In this document: piece after piece, positions 11,897-22,878 of the stretch
Position numbering within the stretch: position 1 is the stretch's first letter
Layout: every line of letters starts with the position of its first letter
Assembly: GCA_001599975.1 (NCBI GenBank)
Contig: BCIO01000001.1
Location: 868,001 to 932,000, forward strand
Reading direction: 5' to 3'
Length of the DNA: 64,000 bases
Origin: Cystobasidiopsis lactophilus
Taxonomy: Eukaryota > Basidiomycota > Agaricostilbomycetes > Agaricostilbales > Chionosphaeraceae
Translations under genes and position numbers: made by a program
The notes under the pieces: generated by a model
Database searches by the model: none
Told to the model about the DNA's origin: nothing
What the model saw: the letters and a program-made list of their open reading frames with translations, nothing else

Positions 11897-13346
11897 ATGC
11901 CAGACCTGTCAAATACCTCTCTAGAGTTCTGTTCTGAACTGCTCTTCGTTCGAAGCGGCTCTGACTGGCGAAAAGAGCTCCTGAGAGACCCTGGTTTATA
12001 TGACAGCGCCCTTGCCAAGTTCAGCCACGACCACCAGCTTATCGCTTTCATTTCTGCGCTTCCAGCATTTCAGAGAGTCCTTGCTGAGGGAAACTCTGAA
12101 GTCGGACAGATTTTCACCGGAACTGTCGTCACATTCGACAGATTGATCCGTTGGTCCAGGGAGCGCCTTTGCCCTGCTCCGGAAGGAACTTACTGGCAGC
12201 GTAATGCATTTATTGACGGAATATGGAAAGACCTCAAGGTATGGTCCTTGGACGCCCTATCTCTTTTGCTCACTTCCTGAACTTCGTCCCCAGGGCTTTA
12301 CCTTATACGACGCTCCAGGGAAGGTATACTGGCTCCTTCGTGACAAGGATCACTTCGGTAAATATGCGCGTGCTTGGGAGGGTCAGTTTCCCATATAACG
12401 CAGGATGATCTGGTCACTAAGCGAGTTGTTGACTTGCAGATGCCGGCTGCTTCAAGCCAGACGGGCACCTTCTGGACGAAGCCGCGTTCTTTTCCCTTTC
12501 GGACGCACGACTGACCGAAATGATACGAGTCTTGGAAACCAATAAGACTGTTTTGGGAAGGCTGGACCCAGACTACAGATTAGGCAACGACCGATACCTC
12601 GCGATTCGCAACCTGAAAGCCCATTTACCAACTTTGATCGAGTTTCTCTATACAGTCAAATCATGGCGCCACGCTCGCTCCAATGATCATTCCAGCGATG
12701 CGCGCGAGTTTGACGGTGCGTGGAACGAGTGCTTCGACGAACTCGTACGTTTCGCTCCTTGGTGATGGGGCACTTGTCTCTTATACTGTATCACAAAAAG
12801 GTCTACTCGAGCAGGTCCAAACTCAATCGTGCCGATCCAGCAAACCGAAAGAACCCTGTTTGTTGGCTCATCGAACAATTTCCCGTGTTCAGTAAGCCCA
12901 AGCGAGCCTTGGTTATTGACATGAGCCATTAACATGATTTATAGAAACTCGAAGATACATCCAATCTCTCGTCGAAGGCCGGAGCCTGCCAGACACTGAG
13001 GCGTCGAAGGCGACTGTGCTTGAAGAGACAGCCCTAGACTACAGACACATTGACGAGTTTGTCAAGGAGCACGGGACAAAGCTGCTTCCAGGTTCACCAA
13101 TCCTCGCAATGGAACGTTTGTTCAAAGCTCTTCACTACTCCTTCGGAGAAAGTGTTGTCCAAAAGGAGGCACAAGCTCTCCACGCAAGCTGGGTGCGAAC
13201 AGATCCTATCTCCCTGCGACTTCTAATCTCACACTAGTCTACAGAACGCTCATGCTGTAAAGGCGGCGTTGCCGCTATTCAATGAGAAGGAGATCAAGTT
13301 TGTGGTGGAAGGCTGCTTCTTGATGATGACCCCACACAGCGGATGA
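11897..13346 (+). CDS. Hypothetical protein, family not recognised
   Basis: Multi-exon gene. Exon 1 starts MPDLSNTSLEFCSELLF; later exons give GFTLYDAPGKVYWLLRDKDHF, DAGCFKPDGHLLDEAAFF, a long helical exon from about 12440 to 12745, a segment NRKNPVCWLIEQFPVF, and LLPGSPILAMERLFKALHYSF. The last exon ends NEKEIKFVVEGCFLMMTPHSG before TGA at 13344-13346. Soluble and mostly helical by composition; no signal peptide, membrane segment or catalytic motif was recognised. Introns have consensus ends and their removal restores a continuous frame, so it looks like a real, intact gene. It converges on the next minus-strand gene with about 130 bp between stops. Confidence 0.65.
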
Positions 13347-13477
13347 GGAAATAGCGGCGCAGGCGCTGCTTTTTATATTATTCATGCTTTGCTCTTACAA
13401 TCTATGTCCCACTGTGTAACAACTCTAAGCAAACCTGATGGGATCGCCCGGCCCTGGCGGCACCAGGTCAGATCAAG

Positions 13478-16400
13478 TCAATCTGAAAGCAACAGCGACA
13501 ACTCACTCCACTCTTGCGTCCTTTGAGGCGCCGGTGATGATTGAGGGGAGATGGCAATGTTGTTGAGCCTGGCCGCCACCGTGTTGATCAGGTCTCGCGC
13601 TTCGAAACTCCTGCCGCGCGCAAATTCCGCGCAGCTGTCTCGGAGTTCTGCGACCTTTGAATCAGTGAAAGACGTCTCTAACAGATAAAACGAGACTGAC
13701 GGGCCAAAAGGACAGCAAAGTCGCCATAAAACTTGAGGCCTGCGTGTCCGCTGCTCAAGCATCTGAAAATAGATGCCCTGAAGGCTATGCACCGCACCTT
13801 CGGAGAGATTGGTCAAGATCTCGCAGTACTTGGAGTAAGCCATGTCCAGTTTGAGCAAGGCCTGCTCGCGCTCGGTGGTGGACGAGTCCGTCTGGCGAGC
13901 TTTGACGAACTCGGTGTTGGCCGCCTGTAAGCATGGGCGATGAAGAATCAGCATGGTCGCATGATGATATAGAAGAGTGCAACGCACGGTGATCTGCCCA
14001 AGCAGGTCCTCTTGCGTCCGGCTGTTTTGGTCGAGGCGGTGGCGATAGATGGCGTATTTGCGCATCTCCGCCTCAAAAAGCGGCTCGAACGCAGCCGTGT
14101 CCAGTTTGGTCGAGTCTGCCGCGTCCGAAGCTAAGCGGCCAGCCTCGCGCATGACCGTATTCCGAATGTCGTCCCCGCCCACCGTCCGGCGCACATCGCC
14201 CAGGATCTGCTGCCTTTCCGCCACCACGTCGTCCAGGTGCTCTAAAAGGCCTCGAAGCTGCCTAATTGATTTGGTTTGTAAAGAGTCTAAAGAGGTGGAG
14301 CGGTGCGCAGAAGGGATGACGGCTTCGATGTCGCTCTGTGGACAAAGGAACTCTTCAGCAAGAGAGATAAGACGTGGCCGCTCTGCTCACAATTGAACCA
14401 GCAAGGCGCTCGATCAGGTCCGACCACTCGGCGTACTTGTTCTTGACCACGCCATCGCTCGACTGGGCGGCGTCCAGGGTCTGGGCATACTTTGCGATCT
14501 TATCTCGGTAGTTGAAGTTGGCTTGCTGGGACGGCAGTCGGGTCCATTGGTTAGCTTGAACCTGCGCTTGGCTCTGGATGTCCTCAGTCTCTTCCGCGTC
14601 CAAGATGGCCGAGGCCTCATTGAGCAGCGTCCAATCCTCGGTCGACATGCGCCACACGTCCTGTATTAACGACTTGATCTTCCTCGGACCCGAGTCGGTC
14701 CGCACTGTCTCTGCCTTCTGAATGAGCGAGGGAGGTAAGCCTTGCGGTTGTTCCAGGGCATCGATGGCCCCGGGAAGATTTAACGATTGGAGGGTGGAAG
14801 CGGCGAGTTGGGAGAGGTCGGTGGAGGTGGACTCGAGCTCGCGGGAGAACTCTTCTTTCCGGTTGTCGTAGATGCTGATGGATAAATGGACGGCGTAAGG
14901 GACGAGCGAGTCGAAGAAGGGCCGCCCCAGCCCGCCGGGACCAGCGTGCAGGTAAGAGATTGGGTTCTCAACCTCGGGCGGCACCACGGATTTGACCATG
15001 GATGCTCCAGCGATTGGAGGCAAGTTGGTTGGGGTGGTGATCGGTTGTAGATAGATCAGCTCGTTGTCCTTGACCGCCCGCTTCAGGTTGTCAGCCAAGA
15101 TGTTTTGCAGACCCTGTACGCAACTGGTCTGGCAAATCTTAAACAAGATGAATGGGACAGCGCAACGCACCTTGGCGTCATCCACCACGGCTTGCGACAC
15201 CCCTCTTTTGAAACTGCTGAGGCCGTCCTTGATGAGCGTCTCGGCATATCTCAGCCGCCCGATCTCGTCGCCATATCTGTGGCTTTGACATCAAAACAGC
15301 AAGCCAGAGTGGCATAGAGTGTAGGGTAGCTCACCTGTTTGCGCTCAAGTCCTCGCAGCTTTTCCGATACTGCGCCGCCGCCGCAAAGTGCGCCTTCTTC
15401 AAGTTGATGTGATTCGTTAGCACCTGTTGTCTTCTTTCTCAACCTCATCCTTGATGGAAGAGAGGAAGAAAAAGGACGAACTGCTGGGAAGCTGAAGATG
15501 GGCCAGCTTTGCTTTTCGCCACCGAACATGGCGGCCGCCGCGTGGGTCGCTGCCGTGGCGTACAGCTCTGACACTTGGGCGCTGAGCTTTGCTATGGTAC
15601 CATTCTTCAATTTGTCTGTGGCCAAAATTCGCGAAGAGATCAGGGTGGTGATCTCTCGAGGACAAACCTATAACCCACCCATGACAGCTTTCTGCCAGAA
15701 GCACTCTTGCGCCTGGGCCAAGAACAGGTGGACGAAAGCCAGCAGACACGGCTTTGAGAACTCTGGCGAGCACGGGTCCTTGAACTCGACGGGCAGCCTC
15801 AGCAAGGGCAAGACGACGGCTTCCAAGTGCGCGAAGCAGCCCGCGGCCAGCTGGAAGTTGGCCAGCGCCCTCTTGATGCCCTCTGCGTCCGACCGGGCCT
15901 CGGAAGAGCCGAGCGAGGCGTACATGGCCGCCAGGTTCCAAAGCACGCAGGCCCGCTCGAAGATGATGTTGGGGATAGAGACGGGCGCCTGGGTGGGGAG
16001 CATGCCTGGGAAGGCGGCCACGCCTTGAGAGTCAAAGATGGGCAGCCACGGGAACGCCAATCCGAACTGTGTCTCGCAGGCACTTTGAAGCTGGCTCGAT
16101 GTGCTCAGAGGAAAGGCAAGGGACGCACGTCTGTTGGGAACTTGCTGGTCAGGAAGCTGGTCTGGGCGTAGTATCTGTGCAACGGCGCGACGGCCTAAAT
16201 CTCTGGGCATCAAGGGCTTTAAAGGCAGCAAAGCGACGCACGTCAACATATCCTTCAGCAAGCTCGGGTGCACCTCGACGTTGGCGGCGCCCTCGAGCGG
16301 CACAGCAGCAGCTCTAAGCTTCCCCAGGGCGTCCAGGTCGGGCTTGAGCGCATCCGGGTGCGCGGAAGGGTCCGCAAAGTTCTTGTCGACATGCTGAGCC

Positions 16401-16523
16401 AGAGCAGCGGCCAGGTCGACCTGTGGATCGTGCGCTCTCAGCGACACGCTCACAGTGGCAGGTAAGAGGAGATAGAACTACCTGCTTGGACCGCTTGAAT
16501 GGGGCAGACACGATATTGGGCAT
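13478..16523 (-). CDS. RIM20: Rim20/PalA-type BRO1-domain protein (pH signalling)
   Basis: BRO1-domain scaffold that in fungi binds ESCRT-III Snf7 and the YPxL motifs of Rim101/PacC on endosomes to promote its processing at alkaline pH. The N-terminus MPNIVSAPFKRSKQVDLAAA matches PalA/Rim20 (PF-R/K-RS) rather than vacuolar-sorting Bro1. The BRO1 domain is clear in IIFERACVLWNLAAMYASLG and LFLAQAQECFWQKAVMGG. A long coiled-coil V domain follows (SELYATAATHAAAAMFGG onward). The C-terminus is short with little proline, again as in Rim20. About 900 residues with several short introns. Start at ATG 16521-16523; a Met 33 bases upstream is also in frame. PalA versus Bro1 rests on the N-terminus and the missing Pro-rich tail. 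Confidence 0.85.
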
Positions 16524-17047
16524 TGTGGGCTCGTGTCCCTGGCTGAGCAGCGGCAAAAGTCAACAAAATGGGTGCGATTCGATGGAGGCCGGTGATTTCA
16601 TTGGAGACGAGGCAGTAAGAGAGATCTGATGCTACAAAGTAGGGATTCTTGTCCTAAAAATCAACTTGACGAGACGCGGAGAAGAAGCCCTTCGAGAAGG
16701 AGAAGAAATGGGTGGCAAACCAGCAAGACAACCGTCCTTAAACAGCCCATCCTAGTGATGACCTTTGACCCTCTCGTCTTGTATTATAAAAACCGATTTG
16801 GAAGGGGTGAAAGATGAAAAGGCGGGCGGCGAAAGTCCGGTGGAGATGTGGTGGGATGACCGATGTCTAAGAGGTGGAGACTTGAAGATGAACAAGATGC
16901 GCCGGAGAATAGTGCAAGGCTTGGAGAGGTGGTGGTATAGCAAAGGGCTTGGGATGTCGTCTTGGGAGGAGGGGGTAACGTCGTGGGAAAGTAGGCGTGG
17001 CCAGAGACATGGAGCAGCAGTGACGAGAGGTTTATTGGGAGGAGCTG
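16524..17047. other. Intergenic stretch between RIM20 and the PP2C gene
   Basis: 524 bases holding the RIM20 promoter and the 3' UTR of the phosphatase gene, both minus strand. An AT-rich element near 16783-16797 is the only TATA-like sequence noted. Nothing else recognised. Confidence 0.35.
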
Positions 17048-18992
17048 CTACATTTTGGTGGGGTCTTCGCTCTGTTAAAAACCTGTCAACCACATTCATG
17101 GCGAACGGAAGGGACGCGGGCACCAACCTTGTCCAACAGGCCATCAGCCTTCACAGCCGGATGCGGGATCTCGTCATTGGCTTCGGATGCCGCCGCAGAC
17201 TGGCTGGGCGTGCCGCCAATTACCGGCGTTTTCTCCTCGTCCAGGTCCATGCTCTCGTACCGCTCGTCCTCGTCGTCCACCGCAGCTATTCGGATGCCCT
17301 CCCGGCGCAAGGCGGCCTGCAGGTTGGACAGCAGCGTTTGCTCGTCCTCCTCGTCGTCGTCGGCGTGCTCGACGTGCTCTTCGCCAGAGCCGGTGTTGTA
17401 GAGAATCGAGTTGCCCGAGAGAACCGAGCCGAAGCGGTTGGCGCCTCCGCCTTGGCTGGCGAGGAAGCCGGACGGTCCGTTCGAGCCAGAGCGGTCCCTG
17501 AACGGGTGGGGTAGCTGGTCGAGCTCCGGCGTGTCGTAGCCGTCCTTGTTCTCGACCCGCGTCGCGACCAGGTCGTACCACTCGTCCATCGTCTTGCCCT
17601 TCAGCAACGCCACCAGCATGACTGTCATGTTGTCGCAGCCCACACCGCTGCAGTCAGAATCGGGCGCCAGGCATCGGTCCATCAGCTCTTCGCACAGCTC
17701 CACAGGCGACTTGCGCCCGGCGATGCCGCGCCGGAAGAAATCAATAACGTGCTGAGACGACATGACATCCCAGATGCCTGTACAGCGGTCACTGCCATTT
17801 AGACTGAACTGACAAGGAGGGGATGACCGAAAAACGTACCATCGCAAGCCAAAACAACAAACTCGTCGTCATCTGTCGGCTCGTGGATGGTAATATCCGG
17901 GTCGACGGTGACTACCTGCTTCTCTGCTGGCAGCGACGCGTTGGACTTGAATTCAAAGTCGCCCATGGCCCTCGACAGCGCCAGGTTGCCTGTGCGCGAA
18001 ACAACTAAAGCCTCAGCGACGGGATCCATAACTCTGAGCGGGCAGGACCAAACGCACCGTTCACCCGCCCGAACTCTACAAATCCTCCTGCGGCAACAAT
18101 GCGCGCGTTCTCGCCCTTGTTGACAGGCTTGTGGTCAAAGGAGAGCGGCTTGACCTCGCCTCGGACGGACATGACTGATCTTGAGTCGCCCGCGTTTGCC
18201 TGTTGTTCAATTCAAAAAGCACATTAATACGACTGGATTGATGAGGAGGACAAAGGCCTGGGACGAACGCAGTAGATGGTGTCGTTCTCAGAAATCAACA
18301 CGGCCACCGCGGTACACCCTGACGGATCGCCTTGGAAGTCTGCATCTTATCCGCCAGCTCTAAGCAACGCGTTCGACCGACTCAAGTGATAGCCGATGGG
18401 ACGTACTATTTCGGAGGTCCTCGTCTGTCCCCAGGAATGTCCGCTTAAGCGCCGCCTCGTAGTTCCTCGCCTTAAACTCGTCCGTCGCCTTGAGCCTCGA
18501 GTGCACAGTATCGCCAGCAAATTTGGCCACAGTCGATCCTGTGTCGCGGAATACAGCCTCAGCGTCCAGCCAAGAAGCCGCGGGGTCCAAGTCCGGCCTC
18601 ACCTCCATGGCCATCGTAGACTGCAAAAAAGCTCCTCTTGTCCTTCGAGGGCGCACTGCTCGCGGCCGGGTGATTCTCTAGATCTAGTACATGGGTGTGG
18701 GCATCTTCCATAGCTGTCGAGAGTCAAGCACAAGGCCAGAAATCGTAAGCATAATGTCCCCCAAGCATTGCGGAAAAATCGAATGCGCAGGCGACCGGTT
18801 GGCGTCAAGCCACCTGATCGGGGCAGGCGAGGGCGGCATGCACAGACAACGGAAATGGCGGAGACCACGAAGCAGCGACGGAAACTCACACAAGCGCCAG
18901 CCTTGCATTTCACTGACGCCAAAGGCCAGCCGGTCGTCCGCGCCCGAAGCCGACGTTTTCGTCGTGACGGGTTCGCTGAGCACTTGTCCCAT
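17048..18992 (-). CDS. PTC2: PP2C protein phosphatase, Ptc2/Ptc3 type
   Basis: Metal-dependent Ser/Thr phosphatase; yeast Ptc2/Ptc3 dephosphorylate Hog1 and cell-cycle and checkpoint kinases. The start [20 protein letters not shown] is the N-myristoylation-type start of this subfamily. Further motifs in order: [32 protein letters not shown] (metal ligands), [44 protein letters not shown] and [13 protein letters not shown] long acidic tail follows ([10 protein letters not shown]). A final intron near 17070-17116 leads to a tiny last exon ending SEDPTKM, with the stop at 17048-17050. Six or more introns, including one that splits the DGHGG region. Confidence 0.93.
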
Positions 18993-19418
18993 CTCTACTG
19001 CGAGTGTAGTGGCGTGGGCGCTGGCTGGTCGATAATGCAGTCAAGCTGGACAGAGAGCAGGAGCCCAGTCGAGGTCTGCTGACTTGTTCCTGTAGACGTA
19101 GAGACTTTTCGGCCGCTTCGTGGTTGGTCACTGGGGACCGGGGCTGTTGTGGAGGTCTTGACAGACCGGCTGATTCCCAAAAACTTAAGCTCTGTTCGTC
19201 GGGCGGGCGTCAGAGGGCGGAGCTCTTTTCAGCCCTCCTCTTGGGAGGCGGGTTCGTCACTTATGGTGGGGTCAACATTTCATGCGTGGCACCTCGTCCC
19301 CGAAACTCGCTCGTGGGCAGTAGAGTAGTCCTTTACAATGCAGCTCCGATGCAGAGCCAGCGAGGAAGAGCGCTCGAGCTGACTAAGGCCGATGGTGGCG
19401 TCAAGAGCTTGCATGACT
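18993..19418. other. Intergenic stretch upstream of PTC2
   Basis: 426 bases between two minus-strand genes, presumably the PTC2 promoter. No recognisable element was seen. Confidence 0.35.
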
Positions 19419-20668
19419 TCAACTCGAATCTCCCTCGTCCTCGTCCTGGGAGTCGCCAACATTTGGCACACGCAAGCCTTTGTCTTCACGGTACATGTTC
19501 AGGTGCTGTGGGAAGTGTCAGTTCAAGCAGGCGGGAATCGATCGCGGAGACGCATGAGAGCGGACGCACCGCGTTCTTGACTTCGAAAGCCCAGTGCAAG
19601 AGGGTCTGTCGTATTCCTAGATGCAAAAAATGGAGTCAGAATGCACAGCTGAATGTAGGAGGCCAACTCACCTGGCGACACCGTTTCCTCAGTTTCCGAA
19701 ATCTCCAGGACCCGTTTCTCCACGTATTTGCCCAGCAGGATCTGTAGGATCGCTACGTGAGAACAAATTCTATCGGGAAGATGCGCAGAGGCACCTACAC
19801 GCCTCCAGCGGCCTGTCCGACCACAGACGCCATTCCACCGCTTGATTTGGCGCTCGTCATCGGCACATCGCCTTCCCAAGAAGAAGCGGCAGTACCATTG
19901 AAACCACCTGAGCTTTTGGGTGAGCTGGCTCAATCCGCCAAGCTGGTTCAATCCGCCAGAGGAGGATGGAAGCGCACCCTCTCACGTCATGCTTGTGGTC
20001 GATCCAGCCTGCAGCCTCCCATTCTTCGATCGACTGGCCAACTTTGACCTTCCACGCGCAAACAGACGGATCGTATTCAGACTAAAGTTCCTTTAGTTAG
20101 ATGGGACCAAAGGCGAGGCTCAGGAATGATCCACCTGCAGCAGGTACTTGTCGACGTCCAGTCCTTCGTACCACGAAGCTGGAAGGTCTTCCCAGTCGTC
20201 GTGAAACTCTTTAGAAAGCTTCTTTGAGTAGTATGGTCGGAAATAAGAGCCACCTGAGCGCGCCGATGTCAATTTGGGTTCCCAGGCGCGGCTGAAAGAC
20301 TCACCAAAGACTCCGCGTCCTGAACGCCACAACTTCCACATTAGCCATACTTCTGAGATCTATCAAAGTGGTATCATACGAAGCATGTCCTCGGGCGAAA
20401 CATTGGGGTGGAAGCCCAACTTCATGGCCAGCTCAGAGTCTTCAAACGAGAACTCCTTAGTCTTGCGATCTCTCGTCGGCGGAACGCCCGTCAAACGAAA
20501 TTCCAATTGTGGAGCAGATGGCGTGACCAATTTGCCAGAACCCGACGCGCTTGGCTTGACATCCTTCGGTGGCGGCGACGTTGACGATGGAGCAGCAGAA
20601 TCGAGCTTGGGCTTCTTGCTAGCGGGCGATTTGCCTGGCGACTTTCTCTTTGCCCCTTTTGGAGGCAT
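19419..20668 (-). CDS. Conserved fungal protein of unknown function (Trp-rich DUF)
   Basis: Multi-exon minus-strand gene. The N-terminus is a basic, Ser/Pro/Lys-rich tail (MPPKGAKRKSPGKSPASKK). The conserved core contains YYSKKLSKEFHDDW, AWKVKVGQSIEEWEAAGWI, then the very characteristic WFQWYCRFFLGRRCADDERQ with IKRWNGVCGRTGRWRR, and TLLHWAFEVKNA. This WFQWYCRF-x-GRR-x-x-DDERQI-x-RW signature is familiar from uncharacterised proteins throughout basidio- and ascomycetes (family knowledge, function unknown). The C-terminus is acidic. The basic tail suggests a nuclear protein (inference). ATG at 20666-20668 was chosen; a frame extension to 20710 exists. Confidence 0.75.
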
Positions 20669-20999
20669 GGAAGAAGCAAACTTGGCGGGATTGGGTGAGC
20701 AGGATCTCACGTCTCACGCAGGCGGCGAGATGATGGCGGCAGCAGAAGAAGTGCAGGTCTGCCCGAGTCGACCAGCCTCTTATCTGCTGAATGTGCTCCG
20801 TGATGGTTCTAGCAGTGCCTTGATCTGAGCAGTTCCGTTTCCGAACGCCAGATCTCCTCAGAGTCACAAATGCCGTGGTAATGCTCTGCTCAATTGCTCG
20901 TGCTGCTGTTTTGCCACTTGGAACTTGTTGGACTTTTCGTCTGCGCTTTTCTACTTTCCAGATGGACTGTTTTCTGGTCCAATGCGCCAAAAGAAAAAA

Positions 21000-21660
21000 G
21001 AAGTGCGCTTGAGTAAAGGGCGGGTGGTTTGGAAAAGAATAGGACAGATTTGAAGGGTTCAACAGCTTCGCGAGGTCGTGGGACTGAAGGCCTTTGGCCT
21101 CGAGGACAACGGCAAGGCTCGAGCCCAGGTTCGCACTCGAGGCCCCTACGAGTATGCTCCTTGAAATTCCTTTTGGGGCCGAACGACAAAGTCGCGCCTT
21201 ACTGGGTTCAAGGCTACAGATTTCCGACGCTTTCAACACGAAGCTGATTCTACTACACTACTGGTACGCGAAAGTGGCCTGCCCGATTGGGCTACTTGTG
21301 GAGAGCGACGTTGGAGCTGTTGGCTTTTTTCCTTGTCATTATTGACTGTTAATTTGCGCCTAATTTGCGCTTAAGACTGGTGTCTCCTCCCCCGTGTGAC
21401 TCTCTGCACCTTTTTTGAGTGTTGTTCTTACGAGATTTCGATGATTTTTGGGCTCATGAGGTCAGACTTTTGCCTTACTGGATTGCTTCGCATTGGAGTG
21501 GCGGAGGCCCCTGTTCTCTTCGACACACAGGTGACCACTTTGCAACCCTTCAATGTTGACTGATCAATATCTCTGTCGATGTGTTCTGCTCCATCGTGTG
21601 GTATCCAGGTTCGTTCGCCACCCGCGTGCCCGCCGCTATCCAAAAATTCTGAAGGATCCA
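21000..21660 (+). repeat. Diverged direct repeat, copy A
   Basis: Matches copy B at about 24850-25500 in the same orientation. The best block is around 21055-21170: GGGACTGAAGG, then GGCTCGAGCCCAGG, then CGAGGCCCC and GTGCT-like ends. A second good block is at 21232-21280 (TTCAAC-CGAA-GCTG-TTCT-CTAC) and a weaker one at 21540-21640. Identity looks like about 70-75% in the best blocks and lower elsewhere (by eye). The core holds a 10-bp palindrome GGCTCGAGCC. Not assigned to a known element family. Confidence 0.6.
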
Positions 21661-22228
21661 CGACCCCTCGGTCTTGTGAGATCGCACCTATCTGTATCAA
21701 AGAGTACTTGTGGGGACAACTCAGGTGGCATGCCTTAACTTGGTGATTGTCGCCAGTGCATTCTGCTCCGCCACAGCAAAGTCTGCAAGCATTCGTGGCG
21801 GTTGCAACTTCTGTAGGTTTACACTGCGAGCTTCACGTGAACTTCTCTTTAATCTCTCCAGATTAGGGGCGTAACAGTTCTAGCTAAATGCATCGACGGA
21901 GATATCGCCATTTGTCAAAGGCTGTTCACTAGTCTGCAATTCCCTTGTCGCCCTGCCTTACACCACCCGTCAAAAGTTTTGTGGGATGCGGATGTTACCG
22001 CAAGATTAGGCGAAGGCGGGCCGTTGCGGTCTACGGTGGCGTCGGGGCTAGAGTACGCGATCCTCTCGAATGTAGACCTCATGTCGTCCGTATCAATCTG
22101 TGCTCAACCCTCTGCGCATTGCAATCTTGTAGCTAATTGACTTGCGCAACAGGACCGCTGCCACCGATCTAACTCGACTTTTTCGGTCCCGCCTCAGATT
22201 TGCTGCTCAGTCTCCAACGGCCAATCAT

Positions 22229-22260
22229 CCGCGAGCACCCAGATCCGCGAGCACCCAGAT
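22229..22260. repeat. 16-nt perfect tandem duplication
   Basis: The unit CCGCGAGCACCCAGAT is present twice head to tail in non-coding DNA, just after a CCAAT box. The copies are identical, so the duplication looks recent. Confidence 0.9.
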
Positions 22261-22878
22261 CCAACTTGCCCTGTAATGTCGGCAGAGCCTTTGGCATCAT
22301 TGTATCTTTCCCTTCGTCAGGCCGCCCATCGCTGGTGGCTTCTACCCGCAGCCTTACAATCGATGTCGCCCGAAACTGATCGCACCGGATAACGCTATTC
22401 TCCGTTCGAAGTGCTCTCAGGTCCTACGATGGTGTTTCCTTCCGCTCATTCGGCTTTAGACGCGCAATGCAGCTGGTCTAGCTGTGCCTCGACGGAAGAC
22501 TTCGACGGGGCCGATCAGCACGGTGCGGCGGCGGCCAGCTCGGTTCCTCCTTTATAACTCAGATCCATGGTACCCCAAAGCACAGGTGTCTTTTTTATTC
22601 CCTAATTAGTTCGTTTCGTTGCCGTTGGTGGCAAATTAAACGAGCGGGCGTCGCCTTTTGCTGCTCCCGCCGAAGTCTTCGCGCCCTGGGTTTGAGTGTA
22701 ATGGCGCTTTAAGCTGTTGTTCCAGAATTTCTTCGTGGTAATGATTTGAGAGCAACGTTGGCGCCAGCGATGGACGCCGTGCCGACATCGATGAGCAAGC
22801 GCAAACTTTTTGTTTTTCATCGACGACGTCGCTACATCTTTGGTCGGGCGTGTCGAGCGCGTGCAGCTGACTACTCTC

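Larger units (their letters stand above)
20669..22878. other. Gene-poor 2.2-kb stretch containing repeat copy A
   Basis: No gene could be called. It contains one copy of a diverged repeat (about 21000-21660, possibly from 20850), a 16-nt perfect tandem duplication at 22229-22260, a CCAAT box at 22221 and an AT-rich element near 22551. Short open frames lack support. The last part is the promoter and probably the missing 5' exon of the next gene. Confidence 0.45.

Noticed and set aside
13478-16523. Identification as vacuolar-sorting Bro1
   Set aside because: The N-terminal PFKRS motif and the absence of a Pro-rich C-terminal tail fit Rim20/PalA better.
21060-21170. Possible tRNA-like or SINE-like core in the repeat pair
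   Set aside because: The GGCTCGAGCCCAGGTTCG stretch looked like a T-arm, but no 7-bp acceptor stem, A box or anticodon arm could be fitted in either copy.
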